DNA of 64,000 nucleotides from Shimia sp. Alg240-R146. Its GTDB lineage: Bacteria > Pseudomonadota > Alphaproteobacteria > Rhodobacterales > Rhodobacteraceae. Positions 9,559 to 16,891 of the stretch are shown one piece after another. The translations under genes and the position numbers were made by a program. The DNA is taken from assembly GCF_947331465.1 (NCBI RefSeq), contig NZ_CAMZOK010000003.1:62001-126000 (forward strand), read 5' to 3'. The notes below the pieces were generated by a model. That model was given only the letters and a program-made list of their open reading frames with translations. It had not been told where the DNA came from and did no database searches. Numbering within the stretch: the first letter of the stretch is position 1; every line of letters begins with the position of its first letter.

Positions 9559-9588
9559 GCCGGCCCGATGCTTGAACACCGGACCGGC
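9559..9588 (-). other. Intercistronic mRNA hairpin between TRAP binding-protein and permease genes
   Basis: GCCGGCCCGATG / CACCGGACCGGC pairs over 12 positions (two G-T wobbles) with a 6-base loop. It sits just past the DctP stop. Such hairpins usually stabilise the binding-protein message or dampen read-through so that the binding protein outnumbers the permeases. Confidence 0.5.
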
Positions 9589-9596
9589 AAGACACC

Positions 9597-10622
9597 TTAT
9601 TTCAGGTAGCCAAGTTCGCTCCACACGGCATATTCCGCGCGGAATGTTTGCATGCTGTCCCAGACTTTCTGGAAGTCAGGGTTGGCCGCCGCTTCTTCGG
9701 CAACAACTTCTTCCCATGCAGATTTGAAGGTGCCGAGCATCTCGTCATCCCATTGATGGATGTTGACGCCCTGTGCCTTCATCTCAGCCAACGCTTTGCC
9801 CTGGATGGCTTCACCTTCCGCAAGTTGGTTGGCCACGTTTGCCTTACAGGCGGTCTCGATCAAACCGCGCTGTCGGTCATCCATGCCGTCCCATTTGGCC
9901 TTGGAGATCATCAGCTCCTGAACTGTGGATTGCTGATGCCAACCGGGGAAATAGTAGTGCTTTGCGATGTTGTAGAACCCAAGGTTCTGATCAATCGCAG
10001 GCATGGAGAATTCTGTGGCGTCAATTGTGCCACGTTCCAGCGCCGGATAGATGTCACCACCCGCCAGCAACTGTGTATCCACTCCCAGTTTCTGCATCAC
10101 CTTTGCACCGAGGCCAAAGAAGCGCATCTTCAGACCCTTAAGATCCTCAGCTGACTTGATTTCCTTGCGAAACCAACCGGATGCTTCGGGCGCGATGATC
10201 CCACAGACCAGCGACTGAATGCCGTCGCGGTTGTAGATTTCGTTCATCATCTCTTCGCCGCCACCGTACCAGTGCCACGCAAGGTACTCACCGGCAGACG
10301 GGCCAAATGGCACGGCAGCGAAAAGGTTATACGCCGAGTTTTTCGAACCCCAATATCCGGGTACGGACCAACCTGCATCAATCGATCCGTTGGACACGTT
10401 GTCATAGATCTCCAACGGCGGAACCAGCGCGTTGGGTTCAAAGAACTCAACCTCGATATCGCCACCCGAAATCAGGTTCAGTGTGTCCTGCAACTTGACC
10501 CCTGCCTGACCCAATTGGATCAGCGAGCCGGGGAAAGTTGACGGCATGTTGAGTGTGACCTTGTCGGCAAGCGCCGACGTGGCGACGACCGACATCGCGG
10601 CCGCTGCTATTAAATGTTTCAT
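9597..10622 (-). CDS. TRAP transporter substrate-binding protein (DctP family, TakP-like)
   Basis: A 341-residue periplasmic binding protein. The start at 10622 follows a strong ribosome site (GGGAGGAG) and opens a signal peptide (MKHLIAAAAMSVVATSALA); a longer frame to 10727 has no ribosome site. The family Arg contacting the ligand carboxylate lies in LKGLKMRFFGLGAKV. The phrase FFEPNALVPPLEIYDNVSNG resembles the keto-acid-binding TakP group. It feeds the two permeases downstream. Its promoter carries a copy of the operator-like sequence also found before the GntR gene, so import is likely induced with the sugar-acid operon. Confidence 0.88.
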   Translation of the reverse strand: MKHLIAAAAMSVVATSALADKVTLNMPSTFPGSLIQLGQAGVKLQDTLNLISGGDIEVEFFEPNALVPPLEIYDNVSNGSIDAGWSVPGYWGSKNSAYNLFAAVPFGPSAGEYLAWHWYGGGEEMMNEIYNRDGIQSLVCGIIAPEASGWFRKEIKSAEDLKGLKMRFFGLGAKVMQKLGVDTQLLAGGDIYPALERGTIDATEFSMPAIDQNLGFYNIAKHYYFPGWHQQSTVQELMISKAKWDGMDDRQRGLIETACKANVANQLAEGEAIQGKALAEMKAQGVNIHQWDDEMLGTFKSAWEEVVAEEAAANPDFQKVWDSMQTFRAEYAVWSELGYLK

Positions 10623-10666
10623 GTTTGCTCCTCCCATGGTGCACCCTCGCCAATTAATGGCGACAG

Positions 10667-10692
10667 TAATGCATACGTTATTGAATTTTTTA
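10667..10692 (-). promoter_or_regulatory. Putative GntR operator before the TRAP operon
   Basis: The sequence starting TAATGCATACGTTAT and running into a T6 tract matches the copy before the GntR gene (15918-15943) at 22 of 26 positions, in the same orientation to the downstream gene. The core GCATAC corresponds to GTATAC there. A possible promoter TTGACT-16-TAACGT overlaps it. Confidence 0.55.
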
Positions 10693-10778
10693 AATGAGTC
10701 AATCACCCTTTCGGTGCAAAAAGTCAAAAAAACAAGGGATTATTGGCGCAAGCCACAGCAATCTGGACAACGCGTACG

Positions 10779-10805
10779 CCCCGCAATGCCGATGGCATTG
10801 CGGGG
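10779..10805 (-). terminator. Strong hairpin ending the sugar-acid operon
   Basis: CCCCGCAATGCC / GGCATTGCGGGG, a perfect 12-bp stem with a 3-base loop, 28 bases beyond the stop of the ABM gene. No T-tract follows. It separates the GntR-led operon from the TRAP genes, which have their own promoter. Confidence 0.6.
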
Positions 10806-10832
10806 ACTTAAGCAGGCGTCGACTGCCTGGAT

Positions 10833-11126
10833 TTACGACCCGATGGCGACCTCGCCAAAGGTGGACACAGCCTTATCCGCGATCAATTCGCTGACGGCCA
10901 TGTCAAATTCTTTGAAGTGCTTACTCGCAAGATGCACCTGAAACGCGTCTTCGCTGGCATATACCTCGTAGAGAAACACCTCATTTGTCTGCGCGTTGGA
11001 ACAGACGTCAAAACGCAAGCAATCAGCCTCATGCGCAAGCGAGTTTTCCGCCTGCGCTAACATCAGCGGCATGAACCGCTCCTTGGCCCCGGCTTTTAGG
11101 GTGAATGTCACGCACACCACATACAT
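10833..11126 (-). CDS. Small ABM-domain protein (putative quinol monooxygenase family)
   Basis: A 97-residue dimeric alpha/beta-barrel protein of the antibiotic-biosynthesis-monooxygenase family. MYVVCVTFTLKAG opens the first strand, and the EVYASEDAFQVHLASKHFKEF stretch contains the typical family histidine. I used the ATG at 11126 because GAGGAGGG precedes it and it leaves a normal 10-base gap to the upstream gene. Members include YgiN-like quinol monooxygenases, but many in sugar operons have no proven activity; related small barrels act as sugar mutarotases. Its role in this operon is not known. Confidence 0.7.
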   Translation of the reverse strand: MYVVCVTFTLKAGAKERFMPLMLAQAENSLAHEADCLRFDVCSNAQTNEVFLYEVYASEDAFQVHLASKHFKEFDMAVSELIADKAVSTFGEVAIGS

Positions 11127-11136
11127 CGCGCCCTCC

Positions 11137-12165
11137 TCACAGTTGAATTTTCCGACCAGTGGCATGGCTTTCGTAAGCCGCCTCGGTCGCGCGGATCACG
11201 CTAAGATAATCCTGAACTTCATTTTCCAATGCACCACCCTGTGCTGCAGCAAACGCGACATGCTGGCAAAGATAGGCCACGCACCCGCCGCCAAACGAGG
11301 CATCGTCGATGTCAGCCACCAAGGGAACCGCAAACGCTTCCTGCGTCCCGAATTTTCGAAAGAAAACCTGCCCAAGCCCGGTGAGTGTCAAAGTGCCCGC
11401 TTCCCCCTCAATCCACATCTCGCCCATTGTGCGGCGCGGATTGTCAGTGACGTGGTCCATCAGGCGATTGCCGTCAAACAGGCTGCGTGTTCCGCCCGCG
11501 TGCGTTAGTGACAGCTGACCTGCGTCTTCGCCTTTGAGCGCTGGATTGATCTGTGCAAGGTCGGCGTAAACAGCCGTCACGGGACCGAAAAACCACTGAA
11601 ACAGGTCGACAAAATGCACGCCGGTTTCATGGATTAACAGCCGTGGCATGTCCCGAAAAGCTGGCTGGCGCTCTAGATAAGCGTCGCCACCGCGCCCATC
11701 ACCGGGGCGCAAGTTGAAGCGGCACTGATACACGTCCCCCATCTTGCCCGCATCCAGAAACGCCTTGATCGTGCGGTGCCATGGTTGAAAGCGGAAATTT
11801 TCATGGATCACAATCTTGCAGCCCACCTTTGCAGCCTGAGTGACAACCGCCTCGGCCTCGGCGAGTGACGTGCAAAATGGCTTTTGACAGACAATTATTC
11901 GGCCCGGCCGCAAGCAGGTCTCGATCAGCTCGGCATGTGCATGCGGCGGGGCAACGATGTCGACAATGTCGACATCCGCGTCCCCCAGCGCCGTCGCGAC
12001 GCTTTCAAATGCCTCGACACCAAAACTCTGCCGTGCCCACTCGCGGCGTGTCTTGGACACATCTGTGGTCACAATCCGGCCGACGCGCGGATCGTCCTGC
12101 CATGCTTGCAAATGGAACTGGCTGAAATAGCCCAGCCCGATCACAGCCACCGTCAGCCCCGCCAT
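11137..12165 (-). CDS. Gfo/Idh/MocA-family oxidoreductase (QKP variant)
   Basis: A 342-residue NAD(P)-dependent dehydrogenase-type protein: Rossmann motif VIGLGYFSQFH at the N-terminus and the C-terminal substrate-binding half. The hallmark EKP motif reads QKP here (VCQKPFCTSLAEAE, near residue 97); its Lys is retained. A His-containing segment (RLLIHETGVHFVD) supplies likely catalytic residues. It follows the aldolase gene by 3 bases in the four-carbon acid operon, so oxidation of an aldose or lactone ahead of the kinase step is a reasonable guess. No specific substrate can be assigned. Confidence 0.8.
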   Translation of the reverse strand: MAGLTVAVIGLGYFSQFHLQAWQDDPRVGRIVTTDVSKTRREWARQSFGVEAFESVATALGDADVDIVDIVAPPHAHAELIETCLRPGRIIVCQKPFCTSLAEAEAVVTQAAKVGCKIVIHENFRFQPWHRTIKAFLDAGKMGDVYQCRFNLRPGDGRGGDAYLERQPAFRDMPRLLIHETGVHFVDLFQWFFGPVTAVYADLAQINPALKGEDAGQLSLTHAGGTRSLFDGNRLMDHVTDNPRRTMGEMWIEGEAGTLTLTGLGQVFFRKFGTQEAFAVPLVADIDDASFGGGCVAYLCQHVAFAAAQGGALENEVQDYLSVIRATEAAYESHATGRKIQL

Positions 12166-12168
12166 AAA

Positions 12169-12807
12169 TTAGCACCCCACCGGATAACGGTTGGCAATTT
12201 CATTGGCCTGCTCTGTTGTTAATGGTGCGGTTGGTATGCCTTTCAAGATCAGAAACAACCTCGCCGTTTCCTCAAGTTCCTCGCTGGCATAAACCGCATC
12301 TTTCAACGACTTGCCCGCCACCACAGGCCCATGATTGGCCATCAAAACCGCATGATGGTCCGCCGCCGCCTTGGCCACCGCCTCCCCTAGCGCCGGATCG
12401 CCGGGCGGGAAATACGGCACCAGCGGCAGGTTACCAATCCGCATGGCATGATAGGCCGTCAACGGCGGCAAGGTGTTCGCAGGGTTCAACCCCGCCATAC
12501 AGCTGACCGCCACGGCATAAGTCGAATGCAGATGCACCACCGCGCCCGCCTTGGGGCGCTGTCGATACATCGCCATATGCAAGAATGTTTCTTTGGTGGG
12601 TTTGTTGCCGCCCACATGCTTTCCGTTCAAATCCAGTTTGGACAAGGTCGCAGGATCAAGCGTGCCCATGGTTGATCCAGTGGGTGTCATCAAAAACCCA
12701 TCGTCAACGCGTACCGAAAGGTTGCCAGATGAACCCGCCGTCAGCCCCCGCGCGTAAAGCGAGGCTGCCAGCGCCACCATGTCTTCTCTGTAATTGCTAT
12801 CGCTCAT
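12169..12807 (-). CDS. Class II aldolase family protein, OtnC-like (3-oxo-tetronate 4-phosphate decarboxylase)
   Basis: A 212-residue class II aldolase/adducin protein. The Zn ligands appear in VVHLHSTYAVAVSC (HxH) and a later His in TAYHAMRIG; the N-terminal TAGSSGNLSVR and FLMTPTGSTMG match the OtnC/YgbL group. Known OtnC enzymes decarboxylate 3-oxo-tetronate 4-phosphate to dihydroxyacetone phosphate, right after the DUF1537 kinase. The gene overlaps the DUF1537 kinase stop by 4 bases (ATGA), which strongly supports this pairing. Confidence 0.82.
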   Translation of the reverse strand: MSDSNYREDMVALAASLYARGLTAGSSGNLSVRVDDGFLMTPTGSTMGTLDPATLSKLDLNGKHVGGNKPTKETFLHMAMYRQRPKAGAVVHLHSTYAVAVSCMAGLNPANTLPPLTAYHAMRIGNLPLVPYFPPGDPALGEAVAKAAADHHAVLMANHGPVVAGKSLKDAVYASEELEETARLFLILKGIPTAPLTTEQANEIANRYPVGC

Positions 12808-14069
12808 CGCACCACCGCAAAGGCTTCTTCAAAGAAATTTGGGCCACCAAAATTGCCGGACTTCAAAGCCAGCGCCAAAGGTTGCGTCCCGATGCTTTCT
12901 GACCACGGAACGCCAGGCGCGATTTCCGGCCCGATCCGAAGCGCGTTGACGCGAAGCGCGGACACGACTGCGCCCGACGTTTCGCCACCCGCAACCACCA
13001 GACGCCCAAAGCCAGCTGCGGTCAACCGAACTGCTAAGGCCCCCATGACCTCCTCGACCATAGCGCCAGCTTTCTCGACGCCATAGACGGCCTGCACTTG
13101 CTGCACCTCCTCAGGGTCTGCCGACGCATAGATCAACACCGGTGCATCGTCGTGTTGGGCCAAAGCCCAGTCAGTCAATTCCCCCACGACGTCGTCGCCG
13201 GCAGCGATCCTATCCACAGCGATTTTACGGGTCGGCCATGCCTCTTTGGCCCGCGCAATCTGGCCGCGCGTCGCCGCAGAACAACTGCCCGCCAGCACCA
13301 ATTCGCGCCCCACCACAACTGGCGCTGACGCCTTGGCTGGCGCCCCCAACAATCCGCGGCTGCGAAAGCTTTCTGGCAAGCCAGTTGCGACGCCGGAACC
13401 TCCCGTCACCAGCCGTTGGTCTCGTGCCGCCGCGCCTATCACCCGCAAATCAGCGTCGTTCAATGCGTCAACGACCGCGTATCCAATTCCCTTTGCCGCC
13501 AAGGTAGCTATGGCATTGCACACCGCATCCGCCCCTTCATGCACGGTTTGCAAAGGCACCAATCCGACCTCGGCATCTGACTGTGCGGCCATCAAACGGA
13601 TCAGGCTGCTGTCGCGCATGGGTGTCAGCGGGTGATCCTTCATCGAGCTTTCGTGGAGCGGCATGTCGCCGACAAACAAGTGACCGTTATAGATGGTTCG
13701 GGCGTTTTCAGGAAACGCAGGGCAAATAATCGCGCAGTCCGCGCCCGTTTCTGCGCGCAACGCATCTGCAACCGGCCCGATATTCCCCTCAGGCGTGCTG
13801 TCAAAGGTGGAGCAGTATTTAAACACAATTTGCTCCGCGCCTCGCGACTGCAACCAGCGCAAAGCCTCGAGCGACTGTGAGACAGCCTCGCCAACTGGCG
13901 CTGAGCGCGATTTGAGCGCAACCACCACAGCATCGACATTTTCTGGTGCTGCCGACGCATCTGGTACACCGATGATTTGAACAACCCGCATGCCCTCTTT
14001 GACCAATGTATTGGCGAGATCGGTTGCACCGGTGAAATCATCGGCTATGGCGCCTAACAAGATGCCCAT
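12804..14069 (-). CDS. Four-carbon acid sugar kinase family protein (DUF1537, OtnK-like)
   Basis: A 421-residue protein with the two DUF1537 halves: N-terminal sugar-acid domain beginning LLGAIADDFTGATDLAN, and C-terminal nucleotide-binding domain with VVAGGETSGAVVSAL and EIAPGVPWSESIG. Family members phosphorylate 3-oxo-tetronates or threonate/erythronate at O4. The ATG at 14069 was chosen over an upstream GTG (14087) because GGGAGG precedes it. It sits between the isopropylmalate-dehydrogenase-like gene and the OtnC-like gene, so it very likely makes the substrate of the latter. Which stereoisomer is used is not visible. Confidence 0.87.
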   Translation of the reverse strand: MGILLGAIADDFTGATDLANTLVKEGMRVVQIIGVPDASAAPENVDAVVVALKSRSAPVGEAVSQSLEALRWLQSRGAEQIVFKYCSTFDSTPEGNIGPVADALRAETGADCAIICPAFPENARTIYNGHLFVGDMPLHESSMKDHPLTPMRDSSLIRLMAAQSDAEVGLVPLQTVHEGADAVCNAIATLAAKGIGYAVVDALNDADLRVIGAAARDQRLVTGGSGVATGLPESFRSRGLLGAPAKASAPVVVGRELVLAGSCSAATRGQIARAKEAWPTRKIAVDRIAAGDDVVGELTDWALAQHDDAPVLIYASADPEEVQQVQAVYGVEKAGAMVEEVMGALAVRLTAAGFGRLVVAGGETSGAVVSALRVNALRIGPEIAPGVPWSESIGTQPLALALKSGNFGGPNFFEEAFAVVR

Positions 14070-14070
14070 C

Positions 14071-15171
14071 TCAGCCTCCCGCAACACGACGCAGGATTTC
14101 CGAGGTCACCGCGTTGGTGCCCATGTCGCCACCAAATTCCATTGGCCGCAGCGCGTTGTCGCCAAACCCTTCGTCGACAGCGGCTTCAATCAATGCGCCC
14201 GCCGTTTCCAATCGAGCGTCACCAGACTTTTCCGCCAAGTAGTCCAACATCATTGCACCGCTAAGGATAGCTGCCAGCGGGTTGGCCTTGTCTTGCCCCA
14301 TAATGTCGGGCGCGCTGCCATGTGCTGGCTGGAACAGTCCAGTTTCGTCGCCAATTTCGCCACAGGCCGCCATGCCCATACCGCCGACCAATCCACCTGC
14401 CAGATCACTCAGAATGTCGCCAAACATGTTCTCCATGACCATCACGTCAAAGTCCCAAGGCTTGCGCACCAGATCAAGCGCCATTGCGTCGACATAGTTG
14501 TAGCCCACATCCACATCCGGAAAGGCCGCCTTGGTCTCATTAAAAATCTTGCGGAAAAAGGCCATCGAGGCAAAAACGTTGGCTTTATCAACACAGGTCA
14601 GTCGGGCAGATTTTCCCCGCTCCTTACGCCGTTCCGCCAGCTTGAAGGCAAACTTGTGCAGCTTTTCGGTTGTGGCCCGCGACACCCTTAATGTCTCGCG
14701 CACTTCCTCATCACCGCGCACTTCAAACCGGCCATGCACCGCCGCCGAATAAAACAGCCCCTCGGTGCTTTCCCGCAAAATAATCATGTCCAAACCGGCG
14801 GCCCGCGGGTCTGCCAGACGTTGCGGCGCGTTGGGATAGGCTTTGACCGGACGTACGCCGGCATAAAGTTGAAATCTGTCTCGCAGTCGCAAGTGTGGCG
14901 AAATCTCAGTGCCATCTGCATGGCGGATCGCCGGCAGTCCGATTGCCCCAAGAAAAATCGCATCCGCAGCACCGGCGCGCTCTTCGCCGTCCGGCTCGAT
15001 ATCTTGGCCAGTCTCGGCATAATACCCGGCACCAGCTGCAATCTCGTCGTAGTGCAACGCCGGCGCGCCCACATGCGCGAGGGCCGCATCCACGACCGCG
15101 ATCGCCGCATTGGCCACGTCAATTCCGATTCCATCGCCACGAATAAGCGCGACACTGAGGGGCTGGGTCAT
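14071..15171 (-). CDS. Isocitrate/isopropylmalate dehydrogenase family protein
   Basis: A 366-residue NAD-dependent 2-hydroxyacid oxidoreductase of the IMDH/tartrate-dehydrogenase family. It has the opening RGDGIG, the substrate Arg segment ILRESTEGLFY, the DKANVFASMAFF Lys segment, the metal Asp region FGDILSDLAGG and the cofactor loop HGSAPDIMGQ. Leucine biosynthesis genes are absent, so it is probably not LeuB. In described tetronate pathways the dehydrogenase is from another family (LtnD) or is PdxA2, a distant structural relative; here this enzyme could oxidise the C4 acid. It is the first enzyme gene after the GntR regulator. Confidence 0.8.
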   Translation of the reverse strand: MTQPLSVALIRGDGIGIDVANAAIAVVDAALAHVGAPALHYDEIAAGAGYYAETGQDIEPDGEERAGAADAIFLGAIGLPAIRHADGTEISPHLRLRDRFQLYAGVRPVKAYPNAPQRLADPRAAGLDMIILRESTEGLFYSAAVHGRFEVRGDEEVRETLRVSRATTEKLHKFAFKLAERRKERGKSARLTCVDKANVFASMAFFRKIFNETKAAFPDVDVGYNYVDAMALDLVRKPWDFDVMVMENMFGDILSDLAGGLVGGMGMAACGEIGDETGLFQPAHGSAPDIMGQDKANPLAAILSGAMMLDYLAEKSGDARLETAGALIEAAVDEGFGDNALRPMEFGGDMGTNAVTSEILRRVAGG

Positions 15172-15198
15172 TAAGTCGGGTCTCTTCTTTGCTAAAGG

Positions 15199-15864
15199 CT
15201 ACAACTGCGGCAACCGGTAATTTTCCAACAGATTCAACAATTCGGTGGCGGCGCGTTCTCGGTGCTGACGAAACACACGGCGCGTACCTTCAACGTCGCC
15301 ATCAGCCAACCGGTCGAGAATTTCGCGATGCTCTTGGGTCGATCGCACAGGCGCCTCTCGCAGCCTGAGTGTCACAATCCGCGCACGGTGCGCCTGATCA
15401 AACATCGAACTGACAAACGCATGCATGCGCCGGTTACCGTGCAACTCAAGCAGCGTGATGTGAAACCTGTCATCGGCGGCGGCCCAGCGATCCAGATCAC
15501 CTGCCTCAAGCGCCTCGGCCATTTCGTCCGTGGCCTGACGCAAAGGAGCCAATTCTTCCGCACTGGGCCTACGCTCCGCCAGACTGGCTGCGGCATCCGG
15601 TTCCAACGCGGTCAGGATTTGATAAATCTCTTTCATATCTTCGGCTTTGATCGGCAAAACCCGCGCACCCCTGCGCGGGATCAGCTCCACCAACCCTTCC
15701 GCCTCCAGCCGGATCAAGGCCTCACGCACTGGCGTGCGGCTCATGCCCAGGCGCTCTGCGATCTCAGGCTCTGGCGCCTGATATCCTGGCGGCATCAGGT
15801 TGGAGCGTATATCCTCCTTGAGCCGCGCATAGGCGTCTCCGACACGTGTTTGTTTTTCGGCCAT
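15199..15864 (-). CDS. GntR-family regulator (FCD domain)
   Basis: A 221-residue GntR/FadR-type protein. Winged helix-turn-helix at residues 10-75 (EIAERLGMSRTPVREALIRLEAEGLV) and an all-helical FCD effector domain (85-215) with metal-binding Asp/His positions (DRFHITLLELHGNRRM). The ATG at 15864 is preferred to a GTG at 15900. It heads the sugar-acid operon, and its own promoter carries the palindromic core AATGTATACATT, also present in a variant form before the TRAP genes. It therefore probably represses both units until a sugar acid binds. Confidence 0.88.
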   Translation of the reverse strand: MAEKQTRVGDAYARLKEDIRSNLMPPGYQAPEPEIAERLGMSRTPVREALIRLEAEGLVELIPRRGARVLPIKAEDMKEIYQILTALEPDAAASLAERRPSAEELAPLRQATDEMAEALEAGDLDRWAAADDRFHITLLELHGNRRMHAFVSSMFDQAHRARIVTLRLREAPVRSTQEHREILDRLADGDVEGTRRVFRQHRERAATELLNLLENYRLPQL

Positions 15865-15917
15865 CTTCGTGACTCTTCCCAAGGCTCTCGCGGTGGGCAC
15901 AGCACCTGCGAATACTT

Positions 15918-15949
15918 TAATGTATACATTATCAAATTTTTTATGTAAA
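15918..15949 (-). promoter_or_regulatory. GntR promoter with overlapping operator
   Basis: On the minus strand TTTACA (15944-15949) and TATACA (15921-15926) are 17 bases apart, a good sigma-70 promoter. The -10 box lies inside the palindrome AATGTATACATT (15919-15930), the likely GntR site. The same region is upstream of the divergent MBL gene. Confidence 0.6.
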
Positions 15950-16051
15950 GACCATCACAATCAATGTGCGCATTGGAAAATTTGACAACGTCGAAAAAAC
16001 CTATCCGATATGGAAAGGAAGACCAGCGCAAGAATGGGTCAAGGAGTGGAA

Positions 16052-16849
16052 ATGTCGAATTTTTGGAAGGTTTACGCGATAAAATACGCGGATCGGAACA
16101 CGCGTACCCGTGCAGATAGTTTTATCTTTGACGATCACCCGGCCGCGCAGCATGGCATGGACTATTTTGTCTGGCTTCTCACCAACGGCAGCCAAAGCAT
16201 CCTCGTTGACACAGGATACGATTCCGCCGAGGCCAACCGCCGCGACCGCCCGATCTTGCGGGACCCTTCAAAGGCGCTCGAGGTGATGAATGTTGACGCA
16301 ACCAAGATCGACACGGTGATAATCACCCACCTGCATTATGACCACGCCGGTGGGTTGGACCGCTACCCGAACGCCACTTTCCACCTGCAGGCCGCCGAAA
16401 TGGCTTTTGCGACCGGCCCCTGCATGTGCCACAACACACTTCGAATGCCGTTCACAGCCGACCATATCTGCGAGATGGTGCAACACGTCTATTCCGGTCG
16501 GGTGATCTTCCACGACGGCTCAGCCGAGGTGACGCCAGGTGTACGGGTGCATTGTGTAGGTGGCCATTCCAGAGGCTTGCAAGTGGTGGAGGTCGACACC
16601 GAGGATGGGCCCCTGTGTCTGGCCTCTGATGCGGCGCACTACTATGAGAACTTTCTGCTCCGCAAACCCTTTCCAATCGTGGAAAACGTCGAGGCCATGA
16701 TCGCGGGCTATGACACGCTTTATCAGCTTGGCGGCACGCAAGGCCGCATCATCCCTGGCCATGACCCCTTGGTAACGACCCACTATCCCAAAGTCGGCCA
16801 ATCTGGGTTTGTCTGGCGACTCGACAAAGGGCCCGACAAGCCGTTTTGA
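16052..16849 (+). CDS. Metallo-beta-lactamase-fold hydrolase (N-acyl homoserine lactonase-like)
   Basis: A 265-residue MBL-fold protein with the dinuclear zinc motif THLHYDHAGG (about residue 102), a further His at HCVGGHSRG, the bridging Asp in LASDAAHY and a C-terminal His in IPGHDP. The family includes AHL lactonases (AttM/AhlD). The start at 16052 is set by AAGGAG six bases upstream. It is divergent from the GntR gene across the operator-containing gap, so it may hydrolyse a sugar lactone for the neighbouring pathway instead of quenching quorum signals. No luxI/luxR gene is in the window. Confidence 0.78.
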   Translation: MSNFWKVYAIKYADRNTRTRADSFIFDDHPAAQHGMDYFVWLLTNGSQSILVDTGYDSAEANRRDRPILRDPSKALEVMNVDATKIDTVIITHLHYDHAGGLDRYPNATFHLQAAEMAFATGPCMCHNTLRMPFTADHICEMVQHVYSGRVIFHDGSAEVTPGVRVHCVGGHSRGLQVVEVDTEDGPLCLASDAAHYYENFLLRKPFPIVENVEAMIAGYDTLYQLGGTQGRIIPGHDPLVTTHYPKVGQSGFVWRLDKGPDKPF

Positions 16850-16860
16850 TGACAGCAATA

Positions 16861-16888
16861 AAAACGCCGCCCCGGGGGGCGGCGTTTT
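16861..16888. terminator. Strong bidirectional terminator
   Basis: AAAACGCCGCC / GGCGGCGTTTT, 11 bp around a CCGGGG loop, followed by T on the plus strand and by T (from the A-run) on the minus strand. It serves the MBL gene and the end of the long ABC/sulfosugar unit. Confidence 0.85.
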
Positions 16889-16891
16889 TTG

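Noticed and set aside
14071-15171. LeuB of leucine biosynthesis
   Set aside because: No leuCD or other leucine genes; the gene is embedded in a sugar-acid operon under a GntR regulator.
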